A DNA stretch of 64,000 nucleotides. Origin: Microvirga pudoricolor (GTDB taxonomy: Bacteria; Pseudomonadota; Alphaproteobacteria; Rhizobiales; Beijerinckiaceae). The stretch's first letter is position 1; each line of letters starts with the position of its first letter. The position numbers and the translations under genes are program-made. Positions 9,064 through 18,331 of the stretch are shown here, one piece after another. A model generated the notes under the pieces. It saw only the letters and a list, made by a program, of their open reading frames with translations. It did not search any database and was not told the origin of the DNA. Where the stretch lies: positions 1,674,001-1,738,000 of the forward strand of contig NZ_JAFEMB010000001.1 in assembly GCF_016892705.1 (NCBI RefSeq). The letters are read 5' to 3'.

Positions 9064-10446
9064 TCAGGAGCGTTGCGGCCTGCGGCGGCGGGACTCCACC
9101 TCCCAGAGCACGTCCGGATCCTCGTCGAAGATCACCCGCGCCCCGTTATGGGCCGTCAGGTAGGTCCAGAGCCAGCGCATGCAGACCAGCAGGCGGTTCT
9201 GGAAACCGACGAGCAGGTAGACGTGGGCGATGCCCCAGACGAGCCAGGCCGGGAAGCCTTTTAGGCGGAACCGGCCCCACTCCACCACCGCCTCGTTGCG
9301 CCCGATGACGGCGAGGTTGCCCCGGCTCCGGAACCGGAAGGGTTTCGGCGGCATCCCGTTTTGGATTTTCGCCCGCAACGCCCGCCCGAGATAGACGCCC
9401 TGCTGATGGGCCACCTGCGCCAGGCCCGGCAGGGGCGAGCCGTCCTCCGCGAGGCTGAGCGCCGCATCGCCGATCACGTAAACGCCCTCGCGGCCCGGCA
9501 CCGACAGGTCCGGCGCCACGCGGACGCGGCCGGCCTTGTCGGTTTCGAGATCGAGCCAGCGGCCGACCGGCGAGGCCTGCACGCCGGCGCCCCACACCAC
9601 GGTGGCGGTGGGGATCAGCCGTCCGTCGACGGTCACGCCCTCGGGGGTGACGTCCTCGACCGCGTGCCCCGTCATGACCGTAACGCCGAGACCCGTGAGG
9701 GCTTTCTCCGCATAGGCCGATAAATCCTCATGGAACGCGCTGAGAATTCGCTGTCCGCCTTCAATGAGCAGGATGCGGGCCTTGGTGGGATCGACCGCCT
9801 TGAAATCCCGCGCGAGGGCCTCGCGGGCCAGCCCCGCGATGGCGCCCGCCATCTCGACGCCGGTGGGACCGCCGCCGATGACCGCGAAGGTCGTGAAGCG
9901 CTCCCGCTCGGCGGGATCCTCCGTCCGCTCGGCCTGCTCGAAGGAGAGCAGCACCCGCGCCCGGATGCGGCGGGCATCGTCCAGGGTCTTGAGGCCCGGC
10001 GCGGTCCGCTCCCAATCGTCGTGCCCGAAATAGCTGTGCGCCGCGCCCGTCGCGAGGACCAGGCTATCGTAGGGGATGCGCTCGCCATCCTCGATCACGA
10101 TCGCGCGCCGGTTCGCGTCCACGGCATCCAGTTCGCCCAGGAGCACCCGGATGTTGTCATAGGGGTTGAGGATGTGGCGGATCGGCTCGGCGATCTCGCC
10201 CGGCGACAGGATCGCGGTGGCCACCTGATAGAGGAGAGGCTGGAACAGGTGGTGGTTGCGCCGGTCCACTAGGGTCACGTCGATGCCGTCCTGGCCTCCG
10301 AGCGCCTGGGCGACCGCCAGGCCGCCGAAGCCTCCGCCCACGATCACGACCCGATGGCGGCGCGGTTTTTCAGCGACCGAGGCGGCACGATCCGAACTGT
10401 CTTGGATCGTGGCATGAAACTTTGGTGGCGCCGAAACGAGCGTCAT
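9064..10446 (-). CDS. ndh: type II NADH:quinone oxidoreductase
   Basis: Non-proton-pumping, membrane-associated FAD enzyme passing electrons from NADH to quinone. The 460-residue product has an FAD-binding GGGFGGLAVAQAL near residue 37-49 and an NADH-binding GGGPTGVEMAGAI near 190-203. The FAD-contact strand GVYVIGDAA and the quinone-site-like LAQVAHQQGVYLG follow. The C-terminal part, with aromatic segments WLVWGIAHVYLLVGF, probably anchors it to the membrane. It stands alone with no other respiratory genes beside it. Confidence 0.92.
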   Translation of the reverse strand: MTLVSAPPKFHATIQDSSDRAASVAEKPRRHRVVIVGGGFGGLAVAQALGGQDGIDVTLVDRRNHHLFQPLLYQVATAILSPGEIAEPIRHILNPYDNIRVLLGELDAVDANRRAIVIEDGERIPYDSLVLATGAAHSYFGHDDWERTAPGLKTLDDARRIRARVLLSFEQAERTEDPAERERFTTFAVIGGGPTGVEMAGAIAGLAREALARDFKAVDPTKARILLIEGGQRILSAFHEDLSAYAEKALTGLGVTVMTGHAVEDVTPEGVTVDGRLIPTATVVWGAGVQASPVGRWLDLETDKAGRVRVAPDLSVPGREGVYVIGDAALSLAEDGSPLPGLAQVAHQQGVYLGRALRAKIQNGMPPKPFRFRSRGNLAVIGRNEAVVEWGRFRLKGFPAWLVWGIAHVYLLVGFQNRLLVCMRWLWTYLTAHNGARVIFDEDPDVLWEVESRRRRPQRS

Positions 10447-10657
10447 GAACCTCTCCGCCGGGGTGATGATGTCGGAGGACCAACGGCAACGCCGGAGGGC
10501 TGTTCCGGAATGGCGGTTGCCGCCGAAGCGCGATGGAGGGCGCGGCGCGCTCGTTCGCTGCTCCCTCGCGGGGAGGGCCTCAGTCGCGGGGGCGGCCGCG
10601 CTCGGGGTGGAGACGTCGGATCGTTTTGTCGATCGATGGGAGCAAACATGCTTCCAC
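10447..10657. other. upstream region of ndh, no gene recognised
   Basis: GC-rich DNA between the ndh start and a palindromic repeat. Frames here are short and lack start signals. The ndh promoter is expected here, but no convincing -35/-10 pair was seen. Confidence 0.4.
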
Positions 10658-10752
10658 CGTCATGGCCGGGTTTGACCCGGCCAGCCACGCATCACGCCGC
10701 AAGAGGTGTCATGGCAAGACGTGGGTCCCCGGCTCGAGGCCGGGGATGACGG
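10658..10752. repeat. palindromic intergenic repeat, GTCATGGCCGGG family (copy 2)
   Basis: Starts CGTCATGGCCGGGTTTGACC and ends CGAGGCCGGGGATGACGG, with an inner CAAGACGTGGGT segment as in the copy at 3655. It sits between ndh and the end of fabI. Confidence 0.75.
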
Positions 10753-10766
10753 CGGTGGGAGCGGCC

Positions 10767-11600
10767 TCAGCCTTCCTCGCCCGTGACGCCGGCGGCGTCC
10801 TGGGCCTTCAGCACGTCGGGGCGGGGCATCGAGATGATGTTGTAGCCCGAATCCACGTAATGGATCTCGCCCGTGACGCCGTTGGACAGGTCGGACAGGA
10901 GATAGAGGGCCGAGCCGCCCACGTCCTCGATGGTGACCGTACGGCGCAGGGGAGCGTGGTTCTTCTGATAATTGAACATGTGGCGCGCATCGGCGATGCC
11001 GGCGCCCGCGAGCGTGCGCACGGGACCCGCCGAGATGGCGTTGCAGCGGATGCCCTTGGGGCCGAGATCGGACGCGATGTAGCGCACGCTCGCCTCGAGT
11101 GCCGCCTTCGCCACGCCCATCACGTTGTAGTTCGGCATGACTCGCATGGAGCCGCCATAGGTGAGCGTGAGGAGCGATCCGCCGACGCGCAGGCGCGAGG
11201 CGGCGCGCTGGGCGATCTCGGTGAAGGAGAAGCAGGAGATCACCATGGTGCGCGAGAAGTTCTCGCGGGTGGTGACGTCCACGTAGGAGCCCTTGAGCTG
11301 CGACTTGTCGGAGAACCCGATGGCGTGGACCACGAAATCGAATCCGTCCGCCCAATGGGTGTCCAGGGCCGCGAAGGCAGCGTCCACGGAGGCCAGGTCC
11401 TCGACGTCGCAGGAAACCACGATGCTCGAGCCCAGCGACCGGGCCAGCGGCGCGACGCGCTTGCCGAGCGCCTCGCCCTGATAGGTGAAGGCGAGCTCGG
11501 CCCCTTGCGCCGCGACGGCCTTGGCGATGCCCCACGCGATCGAGTGATCGTTCGCGACGCCCATGATGAGGCCGCGCTTTCCTTCCATCAGTCCGGTCAA
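10767..11600 (-). CDS. fabI: enoyl-[acyl-carrier-protein] reductase (NADH), FabI
   Basis: Short-chain-dehydrogenase-type enoyl-ACP reductase that completes each fatty acid elongation cycle. The 277-residue product has the divergent N-terminal nucleotide motif GLIMGVANDHSIAWGIA. The catalytic tyrosine and lysine appear in YNVMGVAK (YX6K spacing) near residue 157-164. A TTG at 11600 with a G-rich stretch upstream is taken as the start; an ATG at 11588 is the alternative. It lies downstream of fabB on the same strand, but a terminator separates them, so it probably has its own promoter. Confidence 0.93.
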   Translation of the reverse strand: MTGLMEGKRGLIMGVANDHSIAWGIAKAVAAQGAELAFTYQGEALGKRVAPLARSLGSSIVVSCDVEDLASVDAAFAALDTHWADGFDFVVHAIGFSDKSQLKGSYVDVTTRENFSRTMVISCFSFTEIAQRAASRLRVGGSLLTLTYGGSMRVMPNYNVMGVAKAALEASVRYIASDLGPKGIRCNAISAGPVRTLAGAGIADARHMFNYQKNHAPLRRTVTIEDVGGSALYLLSDLSNGVTGEIHYVDSGYNIISMPRPDVLKAQDAAGVTGEEG

Positions 11601-11742
11601 TCAAGCCCCCCTCGCGTCAGCCCCGCGGCGCGATCGTCGCGCGCTTAAGCCGGGCCCCTATCGGTTTTCAAATATTCGTTGTGTGAAAACGGTGTCGTGT
11701 CTTGAAAAAGCTATCGCCGCAAATCCGGCGCAGCACAACCGA

Positions 11743-11766
11743 CGGAGGGGCAAAAACGCCCCTCCG
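11743..11766 (-). terminator. stem-loop downstream of fabB
   Basis: A perfect 9-bp stem, CGGAGGGGC with GCCCCTCCG, and a 6-base loop lie directly after the fabB stop. On the minus strand the loop reads GTTTTT, and there is no long T tract after the stem. It is therefore a plausible but not ideal intrinsic terminator for fabA-fabB. Confidence 0.55.
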
Positions 11767-11771
11767 GCCGA

Positions 11772-12995
11772 TCACGCTGTGTAACGCTGCATGACAAGGG
11801 TGGCGTTGGTGCCGCCGAAACCGAAGGAATTCGTCAGCACCGTATCGATCCGGGCGTTGTCGATCCGCTGGCGCACGATGGGCATATCGGCCATGGCCGG
11901 GTCGAGTTCCTCGATATGGGCGCTCTCGCAGATGAAGCCGTTGTTCATCATCAGGAGCGAATAGATCGATTCCTGCACGCCCGTGGCGCCGAGCGAATGG
12001 CCCGTCAGCGACTTGGTGGCGGAGATCGGCGGGCACTTGTCGCCGGTGCCGAACACCTCGCGGATGGCCTCGATCTCCTTGAGGTCGCCCACGGGGGTCG
12101 ATGTGGCGTGCGGGTTGATGTAGTCGACCGGGGCCTTCACGGTCTCCAGCGCCATGCGCATGCAGCGCACCGCGCCCTCGCCGGACGGGGCCACCATGTC
12201 GTAGCCGTCGGAGGTGGCGCCGTAGCCCACGACCTCGCCGTAGATGCGCGCGCCGCGCGCCTTGGCGTGCTCCAGTTCCTCCAGCACGAGCACGCCCGCG
12301 CCGCCCGCGATCACGAAGCCGTCCCGGTTGACGTCATAGGCGCGGGACGCCGTGGCGGGCCGGTCGTTGTACTTGGTGGACATGGCCCCCATGGCGTCGA
12401 ACAGGTTCGACAGGGACCAGTCGAGATCCTCGCAGCCGCCCGCGAACATCACGTCCTGCTTGCCGTACTGGATCATCTCGTAGGCGTTGCCGATGCAATG
12501 GTTCGAGGTCGCGCAGGCGGACGAGATCGAATAGTTGATGCCCTTGATCTTGAACCAGGTGGCCAGCGTCGCGGAGGCCGTGGACGACATGGCTTTCGGC
12601 ACCGCGAAGGGCCCGATGCGCTTGGGGCCCTTCTCGCGGGTGATGTCGGCCGCGTCGATGAGCGTGCGGGTGGAGGGACCGCCCGAGCCCATGATGATGC
12701 CCGTGCGCTCGTTGGAGATGTCGCTCTCCTCGAGGCCCGAATCGCGGATCGCCTGGTCCATGGCGATGTGGTTCCAGGCCGTGCCCTTGCCGTGAAAGCG
12801 CATGGCGCGCCGGTCCACCAGTTCCTCGACATTGATGTCGGGGGACCCGTGCACCTGGCAGCGGAAGCCGTAGCGGGCGTAGTCCGCCGCATGGACGATG
12901 CCGGATTTCGCCTCGCGAAGCGAGGCCAGCACCTCCTGCGTGGTGTTGCCGATGGACGAAACGATGCCCATGCCGGTGACGACGACGCGCCTCAT
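11772..12995 (-). CDS. fabB: beta-ketoacyl-ACP synthase I, FabB
   Basis: Condensing enzyme needed for elongating unsaturated fatty acids. The 407-residue product has the nucleophilic cysteine in [12 protein letters not shown] near residue 160-171 and the two catalytic histidines in [11 protein letters not shown] and TGHSLGATG. Start is the ATG at 12995, whose [10 protein letters not shown] opening is typical of the family, with AGAGAGG upstream. It is downstream of fabA in the same orientation. The pair fabAB defines the anaerobic-type unsaturated fatty acid pathway. Confidence 0.95.
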   Translation of the reverse strand: MRRVVVTGMGIVSSIGNTTQEVLASLREAKSGIVHAADYARYGFRCQVHGSPDINVEELVDRRAMRFHGKGTAWNHIAMDQAIRDSGLEESDISNERTGIIMGSGGPSTRTLIDAADITREKGPKRIGPFAVPKAMSSTASATLATWFKIKGINYSISSACATSNHCIGNAYEMIQYGKQDVMFAGGCEDLDWSLSNLFDAMGAMSTKYNDRPATASRAYDVNRDGFVIAGGAGVLVLEELEHAKARGARIYGEVVGYGATSDGYDMVAPSGEGAVRCMRMALETVKAPVDYINPHATSTPVGDLKEIEAIREVFGTGDKCPPISATKSLTGHSLGATGVQESIYSLLMMNNGFICESAHIEELDPAMADMPIVRQRIDNARIDTVLTNSFGFGGTNATLVMQRYTA

Positions 12996-13129
12996 AACCA
13001 ACCTCTCTCAAGCAATCGGGGCCGGGTCTCGTGCGAGACCATCCCGGTCCGGGCGGGATGCTCCAGACGTAGGATGCCCAGGGCCTATTCTCAACCTGGG
13101 CCGAATTTGTGTCGATGGATTTTCGCCGA

Positions 13130-13651
13130 TCAGCCGCCCGCCGGGGTCTCGGCCTGGAACAGGCCGACCCGCAGGTCCTTGGCCTCGTAGATGCGGCGCC
13201 CGTCCGCTTCCACCCAGCCGTCGGCGATGCCCAGCACCAGCTTGGAGCGGAAAACCCGCTTGAAGTCGATGCCGTAGACCACCTTCTTGACCGAGGGCAG
13301 GACCTGATCGGAGAACTTGACCTCGCCGACCCCCAGGGCCCGGCCCCGGCCCGGCGACCCGAGCCAGCCGAGATAGAAGCCCACGAGCTGCCACAGCGCA
13401 TCGACGCCGAGGCAGCCCGGCATGACGGGATCACCCTGGAAATGGCACTGGAAGAACCACAGGTCCGGTCGGATGTCGAACTCGGCCAGGATGTGGCCCT
13501 TGCCGTTGGCGCCGCCGTCCTCGCCGATCGACGTGATCCGGTCGAACATCAGCATGGGGGGCAGCGGCAACTGGGCATTGCCGGGGCCGAACAGCTCTCC
13601 GCGCCCGCAGGCGAGAAGGTCCTCGTATGTGTAGCTCGACTGGCGGGCCAT
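13130..13651 (-). CDS. fabA: 3-hydroxydecanoyl-ACP dehydratase/isomerase, FabA
   Basis: Bifunctional dehydratase/isomerase that introduces the cis double bond at the C10 stage. The product, about 173 residues from the ATG at 13651, carries the family signature [21 protein letters not shown] with the catalytic histidine and aspartate. It also has a strongly conserved [20 protein letters not shown] stretch. An upstream ATG at 13672 would add seven residues and cannot be excluded. It starts the leftward fabA-fabB unit and is divergent from irr, the standard Rhizobiales order. Confidence 0.95.
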   Translation of the reverse strand: MARQSSYTYEDLLACGRGELFGPGNAQLPLPPMLMFDRITSIGEDGGANGKGHILAEFDIRPDLWFFQCHFQGDPVMPGCLGVDALWQLVGFYLGWLGSPGRGRALGVGEVKFSDQVLPSVKKVVYGIDFKRVFRSKLVLGIADGWVEADGRRIYEAKDLRVGLFQAETPAGG

Positions 13652-13860
13652 GAAGGGGGCCGATCCTTTCATCCAACGGTCATCGGGGGGATCTAAGGCT
13701 GGCCTTTACGAACCCCAAGGTGCGCTCTGGTAGCACAGGCTTTCGCCGCCTTCAAAGGGATCGCCCGCTCGGATGTGTGCGCATCCGGCCGGTCCCGCCC
13801 TTCCGCCGGCGCTGCGGCCGGCCGTCCTCGGGGCTTCGCCTTGCGGTAAGCCCCTCGATT

Positions 13861-13882
13861 TTCTATCATTGCGGTGATAGAA
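13861..13882. promoter_or_regulatory. perfect inverted repeat upstream of irr, candidate operator
   Basis: TTCTATCA and TGATAGAA form a perfect 8-bp inverted repeat around the 6-base centre TTGCGG. It ends 30 bases before the irr ATG, in the irr/fabA divergent gap. Its position suggests autoregulation or regulation by another iron regulator. It is not an exact match to the ICE box as I know it. Confidence 0.55.
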
Positions 13883-13912
13883 GCCGCCATCATCGTATTC
13901 AGTTCCGAGACC

Positions 13913-14383
13913 ATGACCGATCCTCTGACCGCCTTCATCGATTCCAAGATGCCTCCCATGCACCGGCGCGGCTGCCCCGTGTCGGAGCTGCGGGACAAGT
14001 TGCGGCGGGTGGGCCTGCGTCCGACGCGTCAGCGCGTGTCCCTGGGCTGGCTCCTCTTCGCCAAGGGCGACCGGCACATCACGGCGGAGCTGCTGTTCGA
14101 CGAGGCCACCAAGGCCCGGGTCCCGGTCTCCTTGGCGACCGTCTACAACACCCTGCACCAGTTCACGGAGGTGGGCTTGCTGCGCCAGCTCGCCGTGGAC
14201 GGCACCAAATCCTATTTCGACACCAACCCGACCGAGCACCATCACTTCTTCTTCGAGGAAGAGGGCGAGCTGGTGGACATGCCCTCCGAGGGCATGAGCG
14301 TGACGGACCTCCCGGCCCCGCCCCCCGGCATGGAAGTGGCCGGCGTCGAGGTCATCGTCCGCCTGCGCAAGAAGCCTGCTTAA
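13913..14383 (+). CDS. irr: iron response regulator Irr (Fur superfamily)
   Basis: Haem-responsive transcription factor that controls haem synthesis and iron genes in Rhizobiales. The 156-residue product has a Fur-type winged helix (PTRQRVSLGWLLF, then VSLATVYNTLHQF). The characteristic triple histidine EHHHFFFEEEGEL lies near residue 103-115. A Cys-Pro dipeptide in RRGCPVSE near residue 20 resembles a haem regulatory motif. The ATG at 13913 is preferred over a GTG at 13874 that lies inside the upstream palindrome. Confidence 0.92.
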   Translation: MTDPLTAFIDSKMPPMHRRGCPVSELRDKLRRVGLRPTRQRVSLGWLLFAKGDRHITAELLFDEATKARVPVSLATVYNTLHQFTEVGLLRQLAVDGTKSYFDTNPTEHHHFFFEEEGELVDMPSEGMSVTDLPAPPPGMEVAGVEVIVRLRKKPA

Positions 14384-14401
14384 GACGGCATCAACATTCG
14401 A

Positions 14402-14554
14402 CCTCATCCCGAGGACTCGCGCAGCGGGCGTCTCGAAGCCTCATCCTGAGGGAATGGCGGAGCCATTCGTCTCGAAGGATGATCCAATTGGCACCGGAAG
14501 CGCTCCGCTAGAGCCCTCCTTCGAGACGGCACTTCGTGCCTCCTCAGGATGAGG
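14402..14554. repeat. palindromic intergenic repeat, CCTCATCC(T/C)GAGG family (copy 2, compound)
   Basis: Two left-type units (CCTCATCCCGAGGA and CCTCATCCTGAGGG) are followed by GGCGGAGCCATTCGTCTCGAAGG. A right end, CCTTCGAGACGGCACTTCGTGCCTCCTCAGGATGAGG, closes the palindrome. It separates irr from the EamA transporter. Confidence 0.75.
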
Positions 14555-14604
14555 GCGAGTGGGTTGGAGAGGTTGCTCTCCGGCAGCAAGGATCGCGCCG
14601 CGTC

Positions 14605-15480
14605 ATGCCGATCAGCCATATCCTCCTGGCCCTGTCCGTCACGGTGATCTGGGGCCTGAGCTTCGTGGTCATCAAGCTCGGCATCGGCACCACCCCTCCC
14701 CTGTTCCTGGGCGCCCTGCGCTTCGCCTTCGCGGCCTTTCCGGCAATCCTGTTCATCCGCAGGCCCCAAACGCGCCCGTCCCTTATCGTGGCCTACGGGT
14801 TCTTTCTCGGGGTCGCCCAGTTCGGCCTGCTTTTCGTGGCCATCGGGCTCGGCATGCCGGCGAGCCTCGCCTCCGTGGTGATGCAGGCGCAGGTCTTCTT
14901 CACGATCCTGTTCGCGGCGCTGCTCATGGGCGAGCGGCCCGGACCGCACCAGATCCTCGGCGGGATCGTGGCCTGTCTCGGGCTGTGCCTGATCGCCTGG
15001 CCCCGCATGACGGGCGGCGGCGCCGTCCCGTTCCTGATGACGGTGGCGGCCGCCTGCGCCTGGGGCGTGGCCAACATCGTCGGCAAGCGCGCGGGCCGCA
15101 TCGACATGCTGGGCTTCATCGTGTGGGCGAGCCTCGTGGCGCCCCTGCCCCTCCTCGGCCTCTCGCTGGCCTTCGAGGGTCCCGACCGGATCCTGGCCTC
15201 CCTTCGCGGCGCCGACGCGGCCCTGGTGGGCGCGGTCGCCTATCTGGCCTATCCGACCACGGTCTTCGCCTTCGGGATCTGGAGCTACCTGCTCTCCCGC
15301 CACCCCGCCGCCCTCGTGACGCCCTTCGCCCTGCTGGTTCCGGTCGCGGGCATCCTCGGCTCGACCGTGTTTCTCGGCGAGCGCATGGTGCCGGTGGAGA
15401 TCGCGGGCGGGGGCGTGATCCTGGCCGGCCTCGCCATCAACATCTTCGGGCTTCGGGCCGCCAGGCGGTTCCGATCCTGA
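14605..15480 (+). CDS. EamA/DMT-family transporter
   Basis: Inner-membrane drug/metabolite transporter of about 291 residues with ten hydrophobic segments arranged as two EamA repeats. The first repeat starts at ISHILLALSVTVIWGLSFVVIK and the second near FLMTVAAACAWGVANIVGK. The ATG at 14605, with AAGGAT upstream, fits the usual start just before the first helix; the frame open upstream lies in the repeat. These proteins usually export metabolites or amino acids; the substrate cannot be told here. Confidence 0.85.
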   Translation: MPISHILLALSVTVIWGLSFVVIKLGIGTTPPLFLGALRFAFAAFPAILFIRRPQTRPSLIVAYGFFLGVAQFGLLFVAIGLGMPASLASVVMQAQVFFTILFAALLMGERPGPHQILGGIVACLGLCLIAWPRMTGGGAVPFLMTVAAACAWGVANIVGKRAGRIDMLGFIVWASLVAPLPLLGLSLAFEGPDRILASLRGADAALVGAVAYLAYPTTVFAFGIWSYLLSRHPAALVTPFALLVPVAGILGSTVFLGERMVPVEIAGGGVILAGLAINIFGLRAARRFRS

Positions 15481-15660
15481 TCCGGCCTCTTTCCGTTGCG
15501 GCAAAGCGCTGCGCCCGGGACGATTTGGCCGATCCCCGGCGCGGAGGTGGGCGTTTTCAGGCTTGACCTAGCGTCGTTTCCTCGACCTAAGAGGGATGGA
15601 TCCCGAGCCCACACCCCCGGATAATCGGGTCGCCGGGCGAGGCCATGCACCGCGGCACCC

Positions 15661-16191
15661 ATGCAGTTCCGAGCCCATCCATCTCCCCATGCCCGCCCCC
15701 CGGCCGCACGCTCGACGTGGCTCAAGGGGGCGGCGGGCGCCGTTCTGAGAGTTCTGGGCTTGAGACCATCCGCGACCCACAAGACGCTTCCGAGCCTGGG
15801 CCTGACGTCCACCCATGGGCTGTTCACCTGGAACGAGCTCGTCACCAACGATCCGGCCGCCGCCTGCGCGTTCTTCACCGCGACCCTTGGATGGACCTTC
15901 GAGGAATTCCGCCTTCCCCAGAGCGTCTATTGGATCGCCATGGTGGGAGAGCGATACGTCGCGGGAATCTGCGGCTTCGACGAGCACGACGACATCCCAT
16001 GGCCGCAATCCCATTGGGTCGGCTTCGTCGAGGTCGACGACGTGGATGCGCGCATCGCGAGCGCCCGGGCGCAGGGCGCCAGGATCGTGCGCGAGCCGCA
16101 TGACGTGATGGGGGTGGGCCGGGTGGCGATGCTGCGCGATCCGACGGGGGCCTATATGGGCTGGATGACTTCCATCAAGCCCGGCGGCTGA
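15661..16191 (+). CDS. VOC (glyoxalase/bleomycin-resistance) superfamily protein
   Basis: A single VOC domain spans about residues 50-172: HGLFTWNELVTNDPAAACAFF at the start and MLRDPTGAYMGWM at the end. The family uses paired beta-alpha-beta-beta-beta units to build a metal site. The first 45 residues are Arg/Pro-rich and unlike the family, so the true start may lie further in. A possible promoter, TTGACC with 17 bases to CCTAAG, lies at 15563-15591. The substrate is unknown. Confidence 0.65.
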   Translation: MQFRAHPSPHARPPAARSTWLKGAAGAVLRVLGLRPSATHKTLPSLGLTSTHGLFTWNELVTNDPAAACAFFTATLGWTFEEFRLPQSVYWIAMVGERYVAGICGFDEHDDIPWPQSHWVGFVEVDDVDARIASARAQGARIVREPHDVMGVGRVAMLRDPTGAYMGWMTSIKPGG

Positions 16192-16259
16192 GGCCGGATC
16201 GGACCTTTCGCGGCCTGGCGCGTTGGGCCTCCAGCGGAGACCCATCCGGCGGAGGCATC

Positions 16260-16760
16260 ATGGCTGACACACCGGCCGAGAAGGACATCGAGCGCAGCGC
16301 CGAGCAGGCGCAGGAGGCGGCGGAACAGACCCAGGAGGCCGCCGAGCACACGCAGGCCGCCGCCCGCACCACCGCCAAAGCCAGCGTCCAGATGAAGGAC
16401 AGCGCGGACAGGCGCACGGAACTGGCGGCCGACCGCACGGTGTTCGCCGCGGAGCGAACCTATGCGGCCTGGGTGCGCACGGGCCTGGCCGCCCTGGCCT
16501 CCGGCATCGGGGCCAAGAAGCTCCTGGACGGCGTCGTGCCGGAGGGGATGATCGTGGCCACGGGCTCGGTGCTGGTGCTGTTCAGCGCCTTCTGCTTCGC
16601 GGCCGCCGTCTGGCGCCAGGTGTTCGTCGGCGCGCCGCCGCCCAATCCGGACGTGCGGCGCATGCCCCCTGCCCTGCTCCTGGCCGTGAACGGCTTCCTG
16701 GTGCTCGTCGCCCTGGCGGCCCTGTTCACGGTGATGTTCGGGCGCACCGGCGGGACGTGA
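16260..16760 (+). CDS. DUF202 (YidH-like) inner-membrane protein
   Basis: A 166-residue protein. The first 45 residues are an Ala/Glu/Gln/Thr-rich coiled-coil-like stretch with EQ(A/T)QEAAE repeats. The DUF202 signature TELAADRTVFAAERTYAAWVRTGLA follows at about 60-85. Three hydrophobic segments come after (about 85-100, 102-120 and 138-160). The function of this family is not established. The ATG at 16260 follows a GGCGGAG-like sequence. It is convergent with adenosine kinase, nine bases away. Confidence 0.78.
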   Translation: MADTPAEKDIERSAEQAQEAAEQTQEAAEHTQAAARTTAKASVQMKDSADRRTELAADRTVFAAERTYAAWVRTGLAALASGIGAKKLLDGVVPEGMIVATGSVLVLFSAFCFAAAVWRQVFVGAPPPNPDVRRMPPALLLAVNGFLVLVALAALFTVMFGRTGGT

Positions 16761-16769
16761 CGAAAACCC

Positions 16770-17771
16770 TTACGACAGCAGCCCTTCCTGGCGGGCGAGG
16801 TCGAGCAGGCTCGCCTGCGGACGGGCTCCCAGATGGCTGATGACCTCCGCGGCAGCCAGACCGCCCAGGCGGGCGCAGTCGGTCAGGCTGAGATCGCGGG
16901 CGAGGCCCGCCATGAAGCCCGCCGCGAAGAGATCGCCCGCGCCCGTGGTGTCCACCACCTTGGCGACCGGATAGGCCGGAACCGCAAGGGTCTCGCCGCG
17001 GCTCACCACCAGGGCGCCCTGCTCCGAGCGCGTCACGACGCCCAGCACCTTCTCGTCCCGCAGGGCCGCGAGCGCCGTGCTGGCGTCCGAGGTCTGGAAC
17101 AGGCTCTGCAGCTCGTGGATATTGGCGAACAGGATGTCGAGGCTCCCGTCCCGCATCAATCCGAGGAACTCGTCGCGGTAGCGGTCGACGCAGAAGGAAT
17201 CCGACAGGGTGAGCGCCACCTTGTTGCCAGCCCCATGGGCGATCGTCACGGCCTTGCGGAAGGCCTCCTTGGCGGCCGGCGGGTCCCAGAGATAGCCCTC
17301 GAGATAGACGATGGCGGAGGCCTCGACGGTGGCCGGGTTGACGTCGTCCGGGGTCAGGTTCTGGCAGGCGCCCAGATAGGTGTTCATGGTGCGCTCGCCG
17401 TCCGGCGTCACCAGGATGAAACTGCGGGCGGTGGCCGGGCCGTCCCCGGCGAGCGCCACGTCGTAATGGACGCTGATGGCCTTCAGGTCGTGGGCGAACA
17501 GATTGCCGGTCTCGTCGTTCTTCACCTTGCCGATGAAGCCCGCCCGGACGCCGAGCGAAGCGATGCCCGCCGCCGTGTTGGCGGCCGAACCGCCCGACAC
17601 GATCGTGGCCGGGCCCATGTCGTTGTAGAGCTCCTCCGCCCGCGCCTCGTCGATGAGCTGCATGGCGCCCTTATGGACGTTCTTGGAAACCAGGAAGGCT
17701 TCGTCCGTATGGGCGAGCACGTCCACGATGGCGTTGCCGAGGGTAAGAACGTCGATGCGGGGATGGGACAT
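16770..17771 (-). CDS. adenosine kinase-like PfkB-family sugar kinase
   Basis: A ribokinase/PfkB-fold kinase of 333 residues, most like the adenosine kinase group that phosphorylates adenosine to AMP. The N-terminal substrate motif GGSAANTAAGIASLG lies near residue 51-65. The C-terminal PfkB signature with the catalytic aspartate, VVDTTGAGDLFAAGFMAGLA, lies near 275-295. The ATG at 17771 starts the MSHPRIDVLTLGNAIVDVL opening typical of alphaproteobacterial homologues. Confidence 0.85.
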   Translation of the reverse strand: MSHPRIDVLTLGNAIVDVLAHTDEAFLVSKNVHKGAMQLIDEARAEELYNDMGPATIVSGGSAANTAAGIASLGVRAGFIGKVKNDETGNLFAHDLKAISVHYDVALAGDGPATARSFILVTPDGERTMNTYLGACQNLTPDDVNPATVEASAIVYLEGYLWDPPAAKEAFRKAVTIAHGAGNKVALTLSDSFCVDRYRDEFLGLMRDGSLDILFANIHELQSLFQTSDASTALAALRDEKVLGVVTRSEQGALVVSRGETLAVPAYPVAKVVDTTGAGDLFAAGFMAGLARDLSLTDCARLGGLAAAEVISHLGARPQASLLDLARQEGLLS

Positions 17772-17911
17772 GAGGGAACCGGATTGCGTGATGGGACCGG
17801 CGCGCTTTCGCATCCGGGACGCGGGCGGTCAAGCTGCACGCCGGGATCGGTCCGGGCGGCTCTCGACCGGGCAAGGGATCGTCACCCCGTCCGATCCGGC
17901 CCGAAAGGCTC

Positions 17912-18331
17912 TTAAATCATCGAGGCCTGGAGCGTGTCGGCGTCGGGTTCCAGGGGCATGGCCTTGCGGCTCTTCTCGGCGGCGGCGTCGAGAACCCGCA
18001 GGATTCGGGCGATGTCGTCCTCGCTCAAACCCCGGATTTCCCGGGCGAGCCGATTGGCCAGCAGGGTCGCGGCCGGATTGGTGCTGGCGGTGTCGACCTT
18101 GATGCGCGGGTCGGACAGGTCGGCCAGGCGGGCGAGCTCGTCGGCCTCGTCCCAGATGATGTTGAAATACTGGATCACGCCCTGGATCAGCGTCCAGGTG
18201 GGCTTTCCGCGCTCGCCGCGCTCCAGGGCCGACAGATAGGCGCTCGATACACCCAGATGCGCAGCCATGTCCTTCAAGAGCAGACCGCGCTCGCGGCGCA
18301 ACCGCCGCACCCGTTCACCAAAGGGAGTCAT
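17912..18331 (-). CDS. XRE-family helix-turn-helix regulator
   Basis: A 139-residue protein with an N-terminal Cro/C1-type helix-turn-helix, LLLKDMAAHLGVSSAYLSALERG, at about residue 17-40. A C-terminal part resembling those of alphaproteobacterial regulators found beside smr/mltA follows. The ATG at 18331 overlaps the end of the Smr gene by 17 bases, implying coupling. It is the last gene of the tim44-mltA-smr-xre operon. The target genes are unknown. Confidence 0.82.
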   Translation of the reverse strand: MTPFGERVRRLRRERGLLLKDMAAHLGVSSAYLSALERGERGKPTWTLIQGVIQYFNIIWDEADELARLADLSDPRIKVDTASTNPAATLLANRLAREIRGLSEDDIARILRVLDAAAEKSRKAMPLEPDADTLQASMI

